A stretch of 64,000 bases of DNA from Rhyacichthys aspro (lineage: Eukaryota; Chordata; Actinopteri; Gobiiformes; Rhyacichthyidae), in assembly GCA_036850595.1 (NCBI GenBank), contig CM072161.1, positions 9,197,905 to 9,261,904 on the forward strand, given 5' to 3'. A program made the position numbers and the translations under genes. Of the stretch, positions 43,001-54,477 are shown piece after piece. The notes under the pieces are model-generated. The model saw nothing but the letters and a program-made list of their open reading frames with translations, ran no database searches and was not told the DNA's origin. Position 1 is the stretch's first letter, and every line of letters begins with the position of its first letter.

Positions 43001-46000
43001 TTGGCAAATGGCATAAAAAGGCAACTGTCAGATGGGTCAAACTGTTGGTGGGTTCAGTGGCAGGACTTTTAAAGCATTTTAAAGAGTTAAGTGGCTTTGA
43101 CAATCTGATCAATTCTGCAGAATCGCAGCACCACCACCACTGTTTTTTCTGCAAACTTCCAGAAATCACATAACCACAAATGCAACAACAGCAGATCCGT
43201 TCCAACAACATAGGGGCGGTTTCAGAGAGATCAAGACCTCAAGATCGGATGTCGATGCCAACGACATTTCCTTAGAAAAAACAAAAAAGGTAAAGATGCC
43301 AACTAAAGGTCAGGGTTAGAAGATCACGGAAAATGAGCTTGGAGCTGCAAAAAAGAATGCAAGACCTATGCTCTACGTTTGACTGAAAGACAAGCAACAA
43401 TTGGTCAAAGGACATGACAGTATTTTGAAGAAACTCCAACTACTTCAGCAGGATCACACCCAAACAAACCCAACAACAAAATGGTTCCAACACCAACCCT
43501 TAGCCGCCAGCGAAAATGACAATTACACAAAAATAACCTAACCGCAATATCTTTTTTAAGCTCATTTCTTTATGCAAGTCGATATGAAATATTGTTCTCT
43601 TTGAAAACAGTGAGGAGGTGGTCCCTGTTGTTCAGTTGTTGGGTCTTTGTTTATGATTTGTTGTCTGTAATTTAGCTATTTAAATTTACTGGCTATTTGT
43701 AGACTTTTGATTGAAGTGCATGTGTTTTTTTTTCCTTCCTTCCTTCCTACCTTTCTTGCAAAGATATGTTTCCACACGGGGAGGGTAAATAGGATCATAT
43801 GATGAGTGCGTAATGGCCCTCCAGATACAACTGTACTTACATCGCTGCCTCTCCCTGATGAATGAGCCGTTCACAGGGCACTAAGTTATTATTACTGCAG
43901 TATTAGGCTTTTGATCTTCCAGAAGTTTTCAACCCTGGAGTTTTTTACTGGGGCGGCTCGTCAAAATAGCTTTGCAGATGGGGATCGGGCCTGGTCTTGC
44001 CCCGGCTAAGAGAGGAGGCCTGGAGGTGTGCAGAGGAAAACCTGACTATACAGAGATCACGCTGTAGTCTCATGGACCTTTTGCGGATCAAACAATCACC
44101 GCGGTTTAGTTGTTTTCAGTGAGTTGGCATGAATTTGACCCCTTTTGAGGGAAAAACACTACCAAGAAATTATTGAAAAAAAAATCTCTTCAAAATATGG
44201 AGGTGCCGTTCTTTCAATAAAACACTTGATGTCTTTGTCAGCGAGTGGATTCCTGGAATAATGACAAAGACGGATGTGTTGGGAATGAAAGGTAGAGGGG
44301 TGAACGGGGTGATCGGGAGGAGTGGTGGGGTAGATACAGGACCGCCACCTCACTAATTGCAGACGTCTTTGGCAAAAAAGGTTAAGCAAATGAGCCCCAA
44401 AATGGCAGATCCTCTATAAATATTAACATTTCAGTTACACCAGCTAAAGGCTACAAGCTACAACTCACAGGATGCTTAGGAAATATATGTTTATTAAAAG
44501 TATATGTTCAGCTTCAGGGGTAAGAAATAATGTTGTTAGTGTTAATGTTTTTGAAGCTCTATAGGTCTACTTTTGAATTTTGGTGTTTTGTGCAGAAGTT
44601 TTAGGTCTATGTTTCTATACAGACCTTGCCCCTTGGTCCATTTACTGTCCGCCCACCATGCCTTTTGTATGAACTTCATCACCACTTTATCATCATTTAT
44701 AATCATTGCGTTTAGTCCAAAATGTAAACAAATGAAAAACAAAGAATCCAAACAGGGACTTTGTGTTTACATAAATATTCACTCTATTGCTGTAGATGGA
44801 TGGAATAAAAATGATGTTCCCTTCGTGAAATTAACTTATTTTTAATAAAAACCCTGCATATTATTCTTTAAAGTACCTCGTCTGAAAGTTCATAAAACAG
44901 CACGGAGCGGCCAAATGTAAACATACACACAAATGTATCTGCTTTGATTTCCCTCATTCCCAGCCCGCCCTCTTCTCGTTCACGTCTCATCTCTTTGTTG
45001 TCACCCCACGCCCTCCTTTTACCTTCTCTCCGTCGCTCCGTCTGGCACGTCCCACTGTTCTCATTGTGCGCTCTTTTTTAAGGATCTGCATTAGAATGTT
45101 GTTTTTCTATAGCAGCAAGCGGAGGCATGTGGAGCCTCTTTTGAAGCGCTCTGCAAACAGATGGAGGTTTTCACGCTGCCTTTATGAGATTAAGCGAAAC
45201 ATTCCCATAAAAAACACATTTCCCCGTGCCCCTTCGCTCTTGTCTCACTTCTTTTTTTTCCTTTGGCATGCCTCAGGCTTGGGCAAGGGCACAGTGAAAG
45301 TAGACAGGTTTGTGTTACCAATAACTGCTTCCCGAGGCAAGTGAGCAGTCAGGAACACACAGCATCTCCAGCTCTGAGAGAAAGTGTGTTTCTTCTCCAA
45401 AGTGTGAATCTGTTTAACTCTGACTCAGGTGGGTCAGTGCCAAGTGCCCCCTCTCTGGCTTTTGACACGGCTTCGACAAAACAGATTCACAGGGAAGACT
45501 GCGTGGCTCTGTGTAATTCACAGGGCACAATGAGACTATTTAGACCCACATTTCTATGGCCTAAAGGCCTATTAGTTATCAAGCATGGCTAATTGGAAAT
45601 TTCATATTGACCCACATTTCTTGTCTAAGTGTTATGTCACTTATGACATAAAAAGTCAGCGAGTCAAAGGCCCAGAGCTACACTGGTTTGGGATGTGCTC
45701 ATGTTTCAGGAAGAATCGCCCACACACTGTCTTCTCTGGCCTTGGTTAAAAGTGTTACGGCATAAACAATGGTCTTATCACAAATGTATGGACGTATGGA
45801 TACTGCGATACAAAATATAATCTTAATGACCCCACATTCTTATACATTGATGCATTCTGACTCACTCTATAGTGAGAACAAAGTGACTTTTCCTGCTTTA
45901 TGCATTTCAAAAGAAGTATTGTGGCTAACTTTCATCATTTAACATTAGCCAAAGCAGTAATGGAGAGTAGTTGTGTGTCTGTCTCAGTTTGTACAATAAA

Positions 46001-49000
46001 ATACTTAAAAAACAAACTCAACTGACAAACATCCATACGATAACTGTAATTGAATACAGCTCCATAAAACTGTTAGCCTCAGCTGCTACTGTCTGGATGT
46101 GCAGACAGGAGAAAGGACCTGAATAAACATCAGAAAACTGAATAGTAGTACTAAATATTTGTTGATTTGTCACATAAGATACAACAGAAATCTCCTTTGT
46201 CAGTGTTTGTACCAAGTTGTTCTTTATATTGTTTACAACACAGGCATTCAGCAACTTCATTCAATGATATCTAGCAGTCATCTAGTTTAAGAAAACTGAG
46301 ATGCCACTTTTTCAACTATAGACCGTGTTTGTGACTGTGTGTGTTTGCTCAGAATAAAGACATGGCTTACTGCGTGGCCTGTTCCAAGAATGAATTCCTG
46401 GAGGCTTACAAGAGCTGTTGAATGAGATGGAGGGCTCAGGGCAGGAATGATGGCAGGGCGGGCAAGGAGGGCGGCTGGAGCACCATAGGAGGGGTGTCAG
46501 CCTCTCACTTACAGGCCTGATTAAATAACAGGATGCTTTATAAAAACAAGAACATTATCTGCTTCTTAAAAGGCCGGGAAGGCCCTCTAATTGGCTTCCC
46601 TTCAGTCACTGTGTTGCCGCCCATTGGTGGAAAAAAAATCTATTCTGGTCACAAAGTGGGAAATTAACAGGACACTTTTTCTCTTTGGTGGTTATAGCCT
46701 TATCAACGCGCCAGGAATGTATCAACATACTGATACCTCTGAGTGCACAAAAAGTCTCTTTCCACTCAAAGGCAGGCAATGCAAGCTGAATCTCTTGATT
46801 CACTGCAATACAAACAATAAAGGGATAGTGGCTCCTCTGTGGGATCGGCCAGTTTCACATGTGGCAACTTTCACAGCTGGGGTTCAAAACAGGCTCGGTC
46901 CATGTTTAGAGACGTTTGTGTAGATCAGAAGAGCATCTCCCGGCTCACTGTCTGACTCCCTGTCGTGTAACACAGGTGCTTTACATAATTATAGCAATTA
47001 TAGTAAAGTACCGCCATAATTAAAGCACGTTTACTGCCGTAATTAATTTTTCAAATGGCTTTGCAGCTCCTCTTAGTGCTTGTCACGTGTTGTTTGTGTG
47101 TTCTCAATATTTATTTATTGAAGTACCAGTTTGTCAAAAATAACTTCATCACCTTTCAGTTATTAGGTTTGGAGACCTTATCTTGAATTCTTACTTCAAA
47201 GTTGCAGTACACATCATTAGACACGCCTCCCCCATTTTATCCTGCAGGACCAGCCAATAAGACAGCTCCCAGCTAAAAATCATATGACATTTCTGTGCCC
47301 CTACACTTCCTGTTTGGGCTCAAAATAATACCACATCCAGAAAATGGTATTGGGAAAATTGTGTCAAAGTAACTGAATGTCAACGGGTGGTGTTACTCTA
47401 CAGTCTAAGATGTCTTTGGTGTGTGCCCAGTGGAAGCTGTAGAAGACAACAGTTGGTTTTAGTGTACAGTGTACGTGAATGCTTCTGCAGCACATACACC
47501 ACGTTCTTGTAGCGTGTGGAAAGCTGGCCTTAACTAATGAGCGGCACGGCTTTTGAGGGTAATGGTGATAAGAGAGGTCACCTGTGGCGTGTGTGGAGTG
47601 CAGCGGGAGCCTCTTGTCTCCATCATGGCTCCTGTCACCAGCGGCCACATCAGTCTCATCTACCCCCCGCGCGGCACTTTGAAGTATAAAGGATGTGTTT
47701 AGCAAGCGATAGTGTATCGGGTGACACGGGTCCCTCTCTGTCACCTTTGCATTTCAAATGTGTGTCACAATCCAACCGCAGAAAAGTCAAGGGGTGGGCT
47801 GAGTCTCAGTACTGTGTGTTCTCTCAATGACCCCTCTACCTTCAGACAGCCAGATCAGGTTCACAAGTTTTTTTCCAACGAGAAAGGTGGCCAAGCCCTG
47901 CCTTTGGATTTACTGTAATGTGTGTGCGCCACAATGAGCAGCAGGTAAAATTAACAGGAGGAGAAGTGTGTGATTCAGGCCCACCCCCTGTGGCTCAATA
48001 CTTTTCCTGAGAGCATAGAAGCTGCTCACCTGCCCTCACATGCCCGCCTGGCCCCCTGCCTGCCCCCCTTCCTCATCCTACAGGCCCAGCCCCCACCCCT
48101 GCAGCGGCCCCACATCAAAGTGCACCAGTGAGTAATGGATACCCAGCGAACCACACCCTCCAGTCAGGAGCGGGCACCCGGCAATCACACCACACACACA
48201 CACATGCACATGTAATTCACACACAATTAGACTTAAGTATACAGCTTCTGAGCAAGGTAAACATCACTTAGGGCAAGGACAGCTCAGATTTGAACTTTGT
48301 AAACTGACTTTCAGCCTATTAGAAACTTCAAAACTCATAATTTCCTTTGCCACAAGGCCTATTAGAACATGTTTCCATTGGTTTGACAGGATGCAGATTC
48401 CCTATAAGACATTGTAATTGTAATTCAGAGTTCTGTGAATACATCCTTGCACAATACTGCCGCCTGGTAATGATAAATGGAAAGATGTAGTCCTTCCAAA
48501 CGTCTGTTCATCATTCCAAAGATGGTTATGGGCTGCTGTGCATCAAACTGGTGACCCTAGTCGATACCATTAGCATAGAGTGCACCTGTTTCCAATGGCG
48601 CTGTGGCCCACCATGTTCCCAGCAGGCCGTCTGCTCCTCATTTAGCCGTGCGGTGTGTCCCAGTCCCTGTGCGTAATGTTTCCAGCGTGCGGACCGCTCG
48701 GTCAGGAGAAATGACAGAGCAGAGAGCCGGCCTCAGACCTGTAGGCCCGGAGCTCTGCACTCTGTCATTAGACACTTTAATGCAGCAACACACAGTCTGC
48801 TCGCATTCCTCCCCCTTCGCTTTCAAAGCCCTTTCACTCTCACTCTTTATTCCCACACATATTACGCCACAGTATAATTTACTGGTGTCCCAAACCATGT
48901 GGCTAGTCAGCAAGTGAAAGTATTCCCATTTCTTTGTGTATTGTCCTCTTTCTATGACATTGTAACATGGCTGCGGATGAAAAGAAGTGGAAGAAGACTG

Positions 49001-52000
49001 GCAGTGCCACATAAAATCTATGAAAAGTGATCTAGTAAGATTCTGTAAAAAAAAAAAAAACTTCAGTTCTTTTGTAAATAAAGACATTACAGCGCAGTTT
49101 GCTTCTTCCCGGAGAGCGTTGTGATGCTGGCCGGACCGCTGACCACAGTTTGGCCGAGATGTGAACATTCAGATTTGACTTGGCCACCCACTGCTGGACA
49201 CAGTGGGGCATCTACTCCAGCTGGGGGTAAAAGGAGGTGGAACATTATCATTTTGTTGTCAGTCTTTTTATTTTTAGTCAGCTGTTGCAGGTAATTTTAG
49301 TGATAAGAGACAACTAGTGTATAATAATCTCTGGTCTGACTCAGTGGTTATGTGATTACTTACCTGTGTTTGAGTTTGACCTCGTTGCCTCAGGTGTGTT
49401 TGTGTTGTGAAAGCTTCTTTTGGCACATAGCTCCAACTACGTGCCGCTACCTCCACTTCTGCCCCGCCGAACTCACCTGTCGGGGGGGAATGTCCTCAAA
49501 ACATCTTGTCTCTTTCTCCAACCTTTCACCTCTTCCCCTAAATTAGCTCACACCGAGGCTCCTTGAAGGCGTCGGTGTTAAAATTAGAAGCAGACTGTTG
49601 TGGTCTGCGTGTTGTTTGTTAGTTTTTCACTCGTGACGTCCGTGCCGTAAACCTCAGTAAACCACAGCTATTTCCGCTCGCTGAGATTGTTTTCACCATT
49701 CGCCAGATTGTGTTTAATCACGTCTCAAGTTGCACCTCATTAGGGATGGGTGTTTACCTAACCACAGCCATGTCTCTTAATGCCGAGATCACAGCTGATT
49801 CTGTTGTTTTATTGCAGCTTTTACACTTAAACATATCCTCAAATAATTGTCTCAAGTCCTTTGTGGTGTTTCCGGTTTATGGCTAAGCAGAGGCGTACCG
49901 GTTTTCCGACCACACTGCGGTGCTACTACGTCTAATACTCAGATATAATAAGACCACAGTGGCCCTTGAGAAGTATATTATGATATTTTCCTCGAACTGT
50001 AGGAGGCTATTTGTAACAACTGCTTGTGTCTGTTTTGGACCAAAAGAGCGGCTTCCTTGCTTTTACCGCCACGATTAGAGGACATATGGGCTCGGCGTTG
50101 CGTAGGGAACTTTTGAACCCCAGGTAAAGCAAATTCCCACATGTCAAACATCCAGCTTTTTTTTTTTTGCCTTATATGTGGCCGCACCCGATTTAGGCCC
50201 ATGCACGTACTACAATTACTGTTGAGATGAAACAGGGCTTAGGCTGTTGCACCAGAGTTGGAAGCCAGATCAAAGTGGATATGCTAATTTAGATTTCAAC
50301 TCTTTTTGACCCATCAGTTCCATGTAGTCGTTCTCTGGGGTAAACTTATACAGTGCCTGCATATGTGGATGCACTGTCCCTTTTTAAACTTTTAACTGAA
50401 TGTGCTATAGGAATTGGAAAGGTACTCAGGTGTAGACACAAAGGAAATTTGTCTCTAGAACTTTTTGAAGGCATTGCGTCCTGTGTTGGCTTTCCGAATT
50501 AAGTAATTTTTTGTAGGGACCTGTGTGTGTTTCTCAGACTGACTCATGCCTGTGTAACTGAGTGGTGTTTGACCCAGGTGATTAGGTGTTTAAACATGTG
50601 TCTCCTCATCATTAGGCGCTGACAGAGGCCAGGCTCTTGAGGGATGTGATGAGACGGTAGTGAAAAGACAGCCACTTGATTGGTTGATGATGCTCATCGA
50701 GTGTGGCGTGTGTGTGTGATCTTGTACAGTGCAGTAGAGCAGGCTGTAAACACAACAGAAAGTAAAACAAAAACACTGATGCACAGATGGAGAGTCCTGA
50801 AGTGGGTTCAGCCCAAAACTGTCACTTTAGAAACTTGAAATATATATATATACAGTATATATTATATTTAAATATAGCAGGTAGTCATATTACAAGTATG
50901 TATTAGCCAACCATTAGCATTAACAATAATTATTATAAGCATACCAATCTGTAACATAATTTTAGCATTTTAGCAGGATAAATAAATGGCACTTCTATCA
51001 TGTCATTGAAAGAAATCAGGCTAAAAGGATAAAACAATGATGAGTTCTTTTACTGATATTTTGGACTCAAATAGTTCCAGTCCTAAAAACAACTATTTTA
51101 CTAAAATAGTGAACATGCTGCAGTTGACACATAACAGAGGCACTGATCAGCTGTAGCTTTTATTAGCTACAAATTGTTCTGATTTGTTTGCATAGACAAT
51201 GACCTTTAGAGTGATACAACGTCTGCTGCTACTTTTACAAGTTGAGATTACACAATTCAAACAAAATCTGTTTGCACACATGTTTTTCACATGTATTGCC
51301 AGGAGCCAAACATTATTTCATGAGTGTATCTAATGCTCTCCTGTCCTAGTAAACAGTCTGTATGAAACAGCAGACGTGCTGTGGCTGTAGACTCTGAGGG
51401 GCACTTCCAGTGTATGTGGCTTTAGAGGCAGGTGTAAAAGTGTACTTTGGTCTGTGCAGGGAGTCTAGAGGCTCATGACATGACTGTCACCTAGTGGCTG
51501 AAGAAATTAACCCAATTCACATGTGTAATATGATTTTTGAGAAAAGACATATTCTCAGAGCTTTTGCAGCTCACTGTCACGTTTGGAAGTTTCCTGTGAA
51601 GTATGTATTTGACCGTGTTCTGTCTCTGTCCCACAGGCTCGCATGGCACTGGACAAAGGAGCCCAGGCTGTTATCTTTGATGTCAGTGATGATGCCAATG
51701 CTGCTGCTGAGGTGAGTCAACTCTACATTATGTTGGTTTGAGATGATTAGCTATGAACTGATGGTGGTTAACGTTTGTTTTGTTGCTCACACTCAAAGCT
51801 GAGAGAAGCAGACTCGCTCCCTCGTCCAGTCGTCCTGGTGGAGGCTGAGGACGCAGAGGAGTTGATGGGTTTGGTCAACAAGAATGAGGAAGCCATGGTT
51901 CGAATTGAGATCATGATGGAGGCCCCAAGATGGGTCAGTAATGGAAATTATAGAGAAAACTATACAAATGTATGTGAGTGGTATGTAAACAATGTTCTCT

Positions 52001-54477
52001 CTTTTCAGCCACATTATGATGTTGGCATCCTTCTTACCATTGTCCTGGCCATTTTGACAATCATCCTCATCTTTGCTTTTCGATATAAGTGCAAGTCTAA
52101 TAGAACCTGGGTGAGTACCACTGCATCACAATTTATCACTATTGTTTTTCATAGATTGTATTAAAAATTGTTTATTAGGAAAAATAAATAAATACATACA
52201 TTTGCATCACTTCACAGTTTTTGCATTTTCCTGCACTCATTTGTGTTGTGGTGTAAAAACAATAATAAAGTATTTTTTCTGTACCTTTTGCTTATACAGG
52301 ACTCTGTCCATCAGCAAACTATGCGAGCCATCAGTCGACTGGAGACCAAAACATACAACTCACAGGGCTGCTCAGGATCCCAGCGCCACCGTGGGGCCTG
52401 GGGGTCCGCCAGCAGCAACTCAAGTCCAGTGTGTGCCATCTGCCTCGAGGAGTTCCAGGACGGACAGGTAAAATAAAGAGATTAAATGAGTTTATACTCC
52501 TCTGTGTTCCTCTGCTCAAATGATTTCTCTGTACTGTCTTTGTAACAGGACCTGAGAATCATCTCCTGTGCTCATGAGTTTCATAAAGACTGTGTGGACC
52601 CCTGGCTTCTACAGCATCGCACCTGTCCCCTATGCATGCACAACATCATGGGTAAGACTTTAGCCCAGTATAGTCCTGCTGCTGTCTGTATGTCATACTG
52701 ACATGTGTTGTTCCTGACAGGGACTGAGCGGCAGAGTCAGAGGAGCAGACTGCAGCCGGGTTCGGAGCACAGTCAGAGCTTCCTGCCCCAGGGGTATAGT
52801 AGCCCCCACAACCATCCCTTCCCCCAGCATGCCATTCCGTTCTCAATGAGGCCCCATTACCCACGAGGGCCCTCTGGACATTATCCCTCCTTAGGCCACT
52901 ACACTGGCTCTTCTCCTATGGACCCTCAGGCATTACGTTTCCTCACCGGACGTCCGCTGGGCTCAAGCTGTGGCTACCATGTCCCAGCAGAGGGCCCCGG
53001 GAGGCCCCACAGGACTGCAGGTAACTGTAGGACGTCTAGCCATCACTACGGCCCTCGACGGTCCTGCCACAACTACCGCTCCTCCTGTGCAGCCCAGCGC
53101 AGCGTGTCCAGCTCCAGACTGCACCACACAGCTCTTGCCACAGCCCAGCCCCGCGGTGCAGCGGGACACAGTCGACAGGACGAAGGCAGCTGCTCTGGAG
53201 GCAGCTACCACACCGAGCGCAGTGGATATTTAGCGGACGGCCCCGCCAGTGACTCCAGCTCAGGACCCTGTCACGGCTCATCCAGTGACTCGGTCTTAAA
53301 CTGTACAGACGTTTCTCTTCAGGGAGTCTATGGCAGCTGGTCCACCTTCCGCAGCTCTCTGAGCAGTGACTATGATCCATTTGTGTATTACAGCCCAACT
53401 TCTGGTCCTGGTCCAGAGGCCGGGGCCCAGGCCAGGCCGAGGTCTCTGGACTCTGTGGTAAATAAAGCGGGCTGTGAGGAGCAGCCCCAGACTGTGTTCA
53501 GCCACGTGCACTACCACCGTCACAGACACCACCACTACGAGGAGACAGAGCACAGCCAGGCCCCGGCCCGGGGCTCGGACGAGGAGCAGGGGGCCACTGC
53601 TGCACCCACGGGTCCTTCACATCCTCTGGATTCACCCAAGCACAGCCCCTGCCAGTGCCCGAAGCCAGAGCCCACAGACCGGCCCAGTCCTGGGGCAGAT
53701 GCCCAGGAGCCCAGTACTCCCACTGGACCTCCTGTTCTGGTGTCTCCTCTCCCCCTTCAGCTGCAGCCCCACTGCTGCCACCCGGGCCACACTCACACGC
53801 CCCCTCCTCTGGGCCGGGTGGGGGGCTGCGTACTAGACGGGCCCTCAGTACGCTTCCACCAGAGTCTGGACTTGCAGGACGACCGCAGCATTCACATCCA
53901 CTACGGCCAGGGTACGGGCTTCTGCTGCTCGCCCCCTGACCTGCGGCCCGCTCTGCTGCCTGTGCCTCTTATTTTGGACTCTGCGGGCATGGACGATTGG
54001 CCATGCTATGCTGGGACACATGTAGTTTGGCAGAAGCGGGTGCAGCAGGCCCACTCAGAGCCCCAGCTGCTCGGACCTGGGACCTCTATGGACAGGCCAC
54101 CTTGCAGGTCCCACCAGGGGCCTGCTGCAGACCTCGGCACAGATATGTGTTTATACTGCCAGTCATTACAACACAATCAGGGTAAGGGTCATTGTGATAC
54201 ATTTGTTCACAACTAGGAATTTTACATTTTATCAATTTGTTACAAACTTAGCCTTACTCGTAATAAAAATCATTTATTTGTAGTAGAGGTTGGAGCAGCT
54301 TACCATGTGACATCTACACACTGTACACATCTGTATTTGCCTGCTGTGTTACCCAGCAAGAGAAATAAACTTAAGAGAACATAATTACATTTCATAAAGA
54401 ATGTTGTATTGTGTGATTTTATTGTGACTTGAGCTGTTTGTGTGTCTGCAGGATCAGAAGAGGAGTCAGGTGTGTGA
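33908..54477 (+). CDS. rnf43: RNF43 E3 ubiquitin-protein ligase, 8 exons, N terminus not in view
   Basis: RNF43 is a single-pass membrane E3 ligase that ubiquitinates Frizzled receptors at the cell surface, dampening Wnt signalling; R-spondin/LGR binding to its ectodomain removes it (family knowledge). Joining exons 33908-34021, 51637-51711, 51799-51933, 52009-52110, 52300-52467, 52549-52651, 52721-54181 and 54452-54477 gives one open frame of 727 codons plus stop, with every splice site GT-AG and every phase matching. Fragment residues 1-108 are the C-terminal two thirds of the PA-like ectodomain, about 113-132 the membrane span, and 187-227 a RING-H2 finger (C187, C190, C205, H207, H210, C213, C224, C227). 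The rest is a Ser/His/Pro-rich cytosolic tail. The RING reads CAICLEEF and HRTCPLC, as in RNF43 rather than its paralogue ZNRF3, and the tail keeps RNF43-specific blocks. Comparing RING positions with human RNF43 implies about 85 residues missing upstream, including the signal peptide. Confidence 0.95.
36121..36165. repeat. possible dispersed fish repeat, 5' part
   Basis: TAAAGGTGCAGTGTGTAGTT followed by a CACCATCTAATGG phrase matches, from memory, the opening of a repeat common in percomorph fish genomes. The far border is not clear and may lie several hundred bp downstream. Confidence 0.4.
38284..38295 (+). promoter_or_regulatory. double TCF/LEF-like motif
   Basis: CTTTGATCTTTG contains CTTTGATC and a second overlapping CTTTG core in the large rnf43 intron. 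Function inferred only. Confidence 0.3.
43732..43748. repeat. short (TTCC) repeat
   Basis: Four TTCC units after a poly-T run. Confidence 0.85.
46976..47050. promoter_or_regulatory. nested palindromes rich in TAATTA
   Basis: A 30-bp imperfect palindrome at 46979-47008 (CTTTACATAATTATA with AATTATAGTAAAG) sits inside an outer pair GTGCTTTA (46976-46983) and TAAAGCAC (47021-47028). Homeodomain-type ATAATTA/TAATTAA cores recur. A candidate enhancer or conserved non-coding element; function is inferred only. Confidence 0.35.
48191..48204. repeat. short (CA) repeat
   Basis: Seven CA units, followed by a few more interrupted units. Confidence 0.85.
50267..50275 (+). promoter_or_regulatory. TCF/LEF-like motif
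   Basis: AGATCAAAG matches the consensus for TCF/LEF factors. It lies in the intron 1.4 kb before the second visible rnf43 exon. RNF43 is a known Wnt target, so a role is plausible but unproven. Confidence 0.3.
50840..50870. repeat. AT-repeat
   Basis: TATATATATATACAGTATAT type low-complexity sequence. Confidence 0.85.
51637..51711 (+). CDS. rnf43: rnf43 exon: PA-like ectodomain
   Basis: 25 codons (fragment residues 39-63), phase 0, acceptor CCCACAG and donor GTGAGT. It contains KGAQAVIFDVSDD, the buried strand typical of PA-like folds in this family. Confidence 0.93.
51799..51933 (+). CDS. rnf43: rnf43 exon: end of ectodomain
   Basis: 45 codons (fragment residues 64-108), phase 0. The peptide contains LPRPVVLVEAEDAEELM and then VRIEIMMEAP, completing the ectodomain just before the membrane. 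The acceptor is an unusual CTCAAAG with a weak pyrimidine tract; the donor is GTCAGT. The intron before it is only 87 bp. Confidence 0.93.
52009..52110 (+). CDS. rnf43: rnf43 exon: transmembrane helix
   Basis: 34 codons (fragment residues 109-142), phase 0. About 20 uninterrupted hydrophobic residues from V113 to F132 form the membrane span, followed by a positively charged stop-transfer stretch RYKCKSNR, placing the C-terminal side in the cytosol. Acceptor TTTTCAG, donor GTGAGT. Confidence 0.94.
52300..52467 (+). CDS. rnf43: rnf43 exon: juxtamembrane region and start of RING
   Basis: 56 codons (fragment residues 143-198), phase 0. A cytosolic linker with MRAISRLETKTYNS leads into the first zinc-ligand pair, CAICLEEFQDGQ (C187 and C190). 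The intron splits the RING between its first and second ligand pairs. Confidence 0.95.
52549..52651 (+). CDS. rnf43: rnf43 exon: rest of RING-H2 finger
   Basis: 34 codons plus one base (fragment residues 199-232 and the first base of G233). It carries C205, H207, H210, C213, C224 and C227 in the C3H2C3 order of RING-H2 domains, with the DPWLLQH segment that contacts E2 enzymes in this family. Donor GTAAGA. Confidence 0.96.
52721..54181 (+). CDS. rnf43: rnf43 exon: large cytosolic tail exon
   Basis: 1461 bp coding the end of G233, residues 234-719 and the first base of G720. Low-complexity Pro/Ser/His-rich sequence holds blocks recognisable from human RNF43. These are a Ser-rich stretch at about residues 394-450 (ERSGYLADGPASDSSS, then SLSSDYDPF), RPRSLDSVV, and a histidine run at 494-507 (HVHYHRHRHHHYEE). 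This tail is where Dishevelled association and phospho-regulation have been reported for RNF43. If the donor at 54182 is not used, translation runs on to a stop at 54214-54216. Confidence 0.95.
54182..54451 (+). other. rnf43: last rnf43 intron with two AATAAA motifs
   Basis: 270-bp GT-AG intron. It contains an in-frame stop at 54214-54216 when unspliced and AATAAA at 54262-54267 and 54364-54369, so it could serve as an alternative 3' end. Whether it is used cannot be told from sequence. Confidence 0.6.
54452..54477 (+). CDS. rnf43: rnf43 terminal coding micro-exon
   Basis: Acceptor TCTGCAG at 54445-54451 is followed by the last two bases of G720, then SEEESGV and TGA. The GSEEE string matches the C terminus of human RNF43, which supports this junction over reading through the intron. 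The new C terminus, ESGV, resembles a class I PDZ-binding tail (S-x-V); that is inference only. Confidence 0.8.

Larger units (their letters stand above)
34022..51636 (+). other. rnf43: rnf43 17.6-kb intron
   Basis: Bounded by donor GTGGGT and acceptor CCCACAG, joining phase-0 exons. I see no other gene inside. Contents: a repeat-like opening at 36121, (TTCC) at 43732-43748, (CA) at 48191-48204, AT-repeat at 50840-50870, a TAATTA-rich palindromic cluster at 46976-47050, and TCF/LEF-like motifs at 38284, 39819 and 50267. Confidence 0.85.

Noticed and set aside
48638..49168. 176-codon minus-strand open frame
   Set aside because: No recognisable protein features; contains a poly-A-derived Phe run; lies inside the rnf43 intron. 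Likely chance.
52963..54054. Several long alternate frames over the big rnf43 exon, both strands
   Set aside because: Shadows of GC-rich coding sequence; only the frame continuous with the RING exons has homology.
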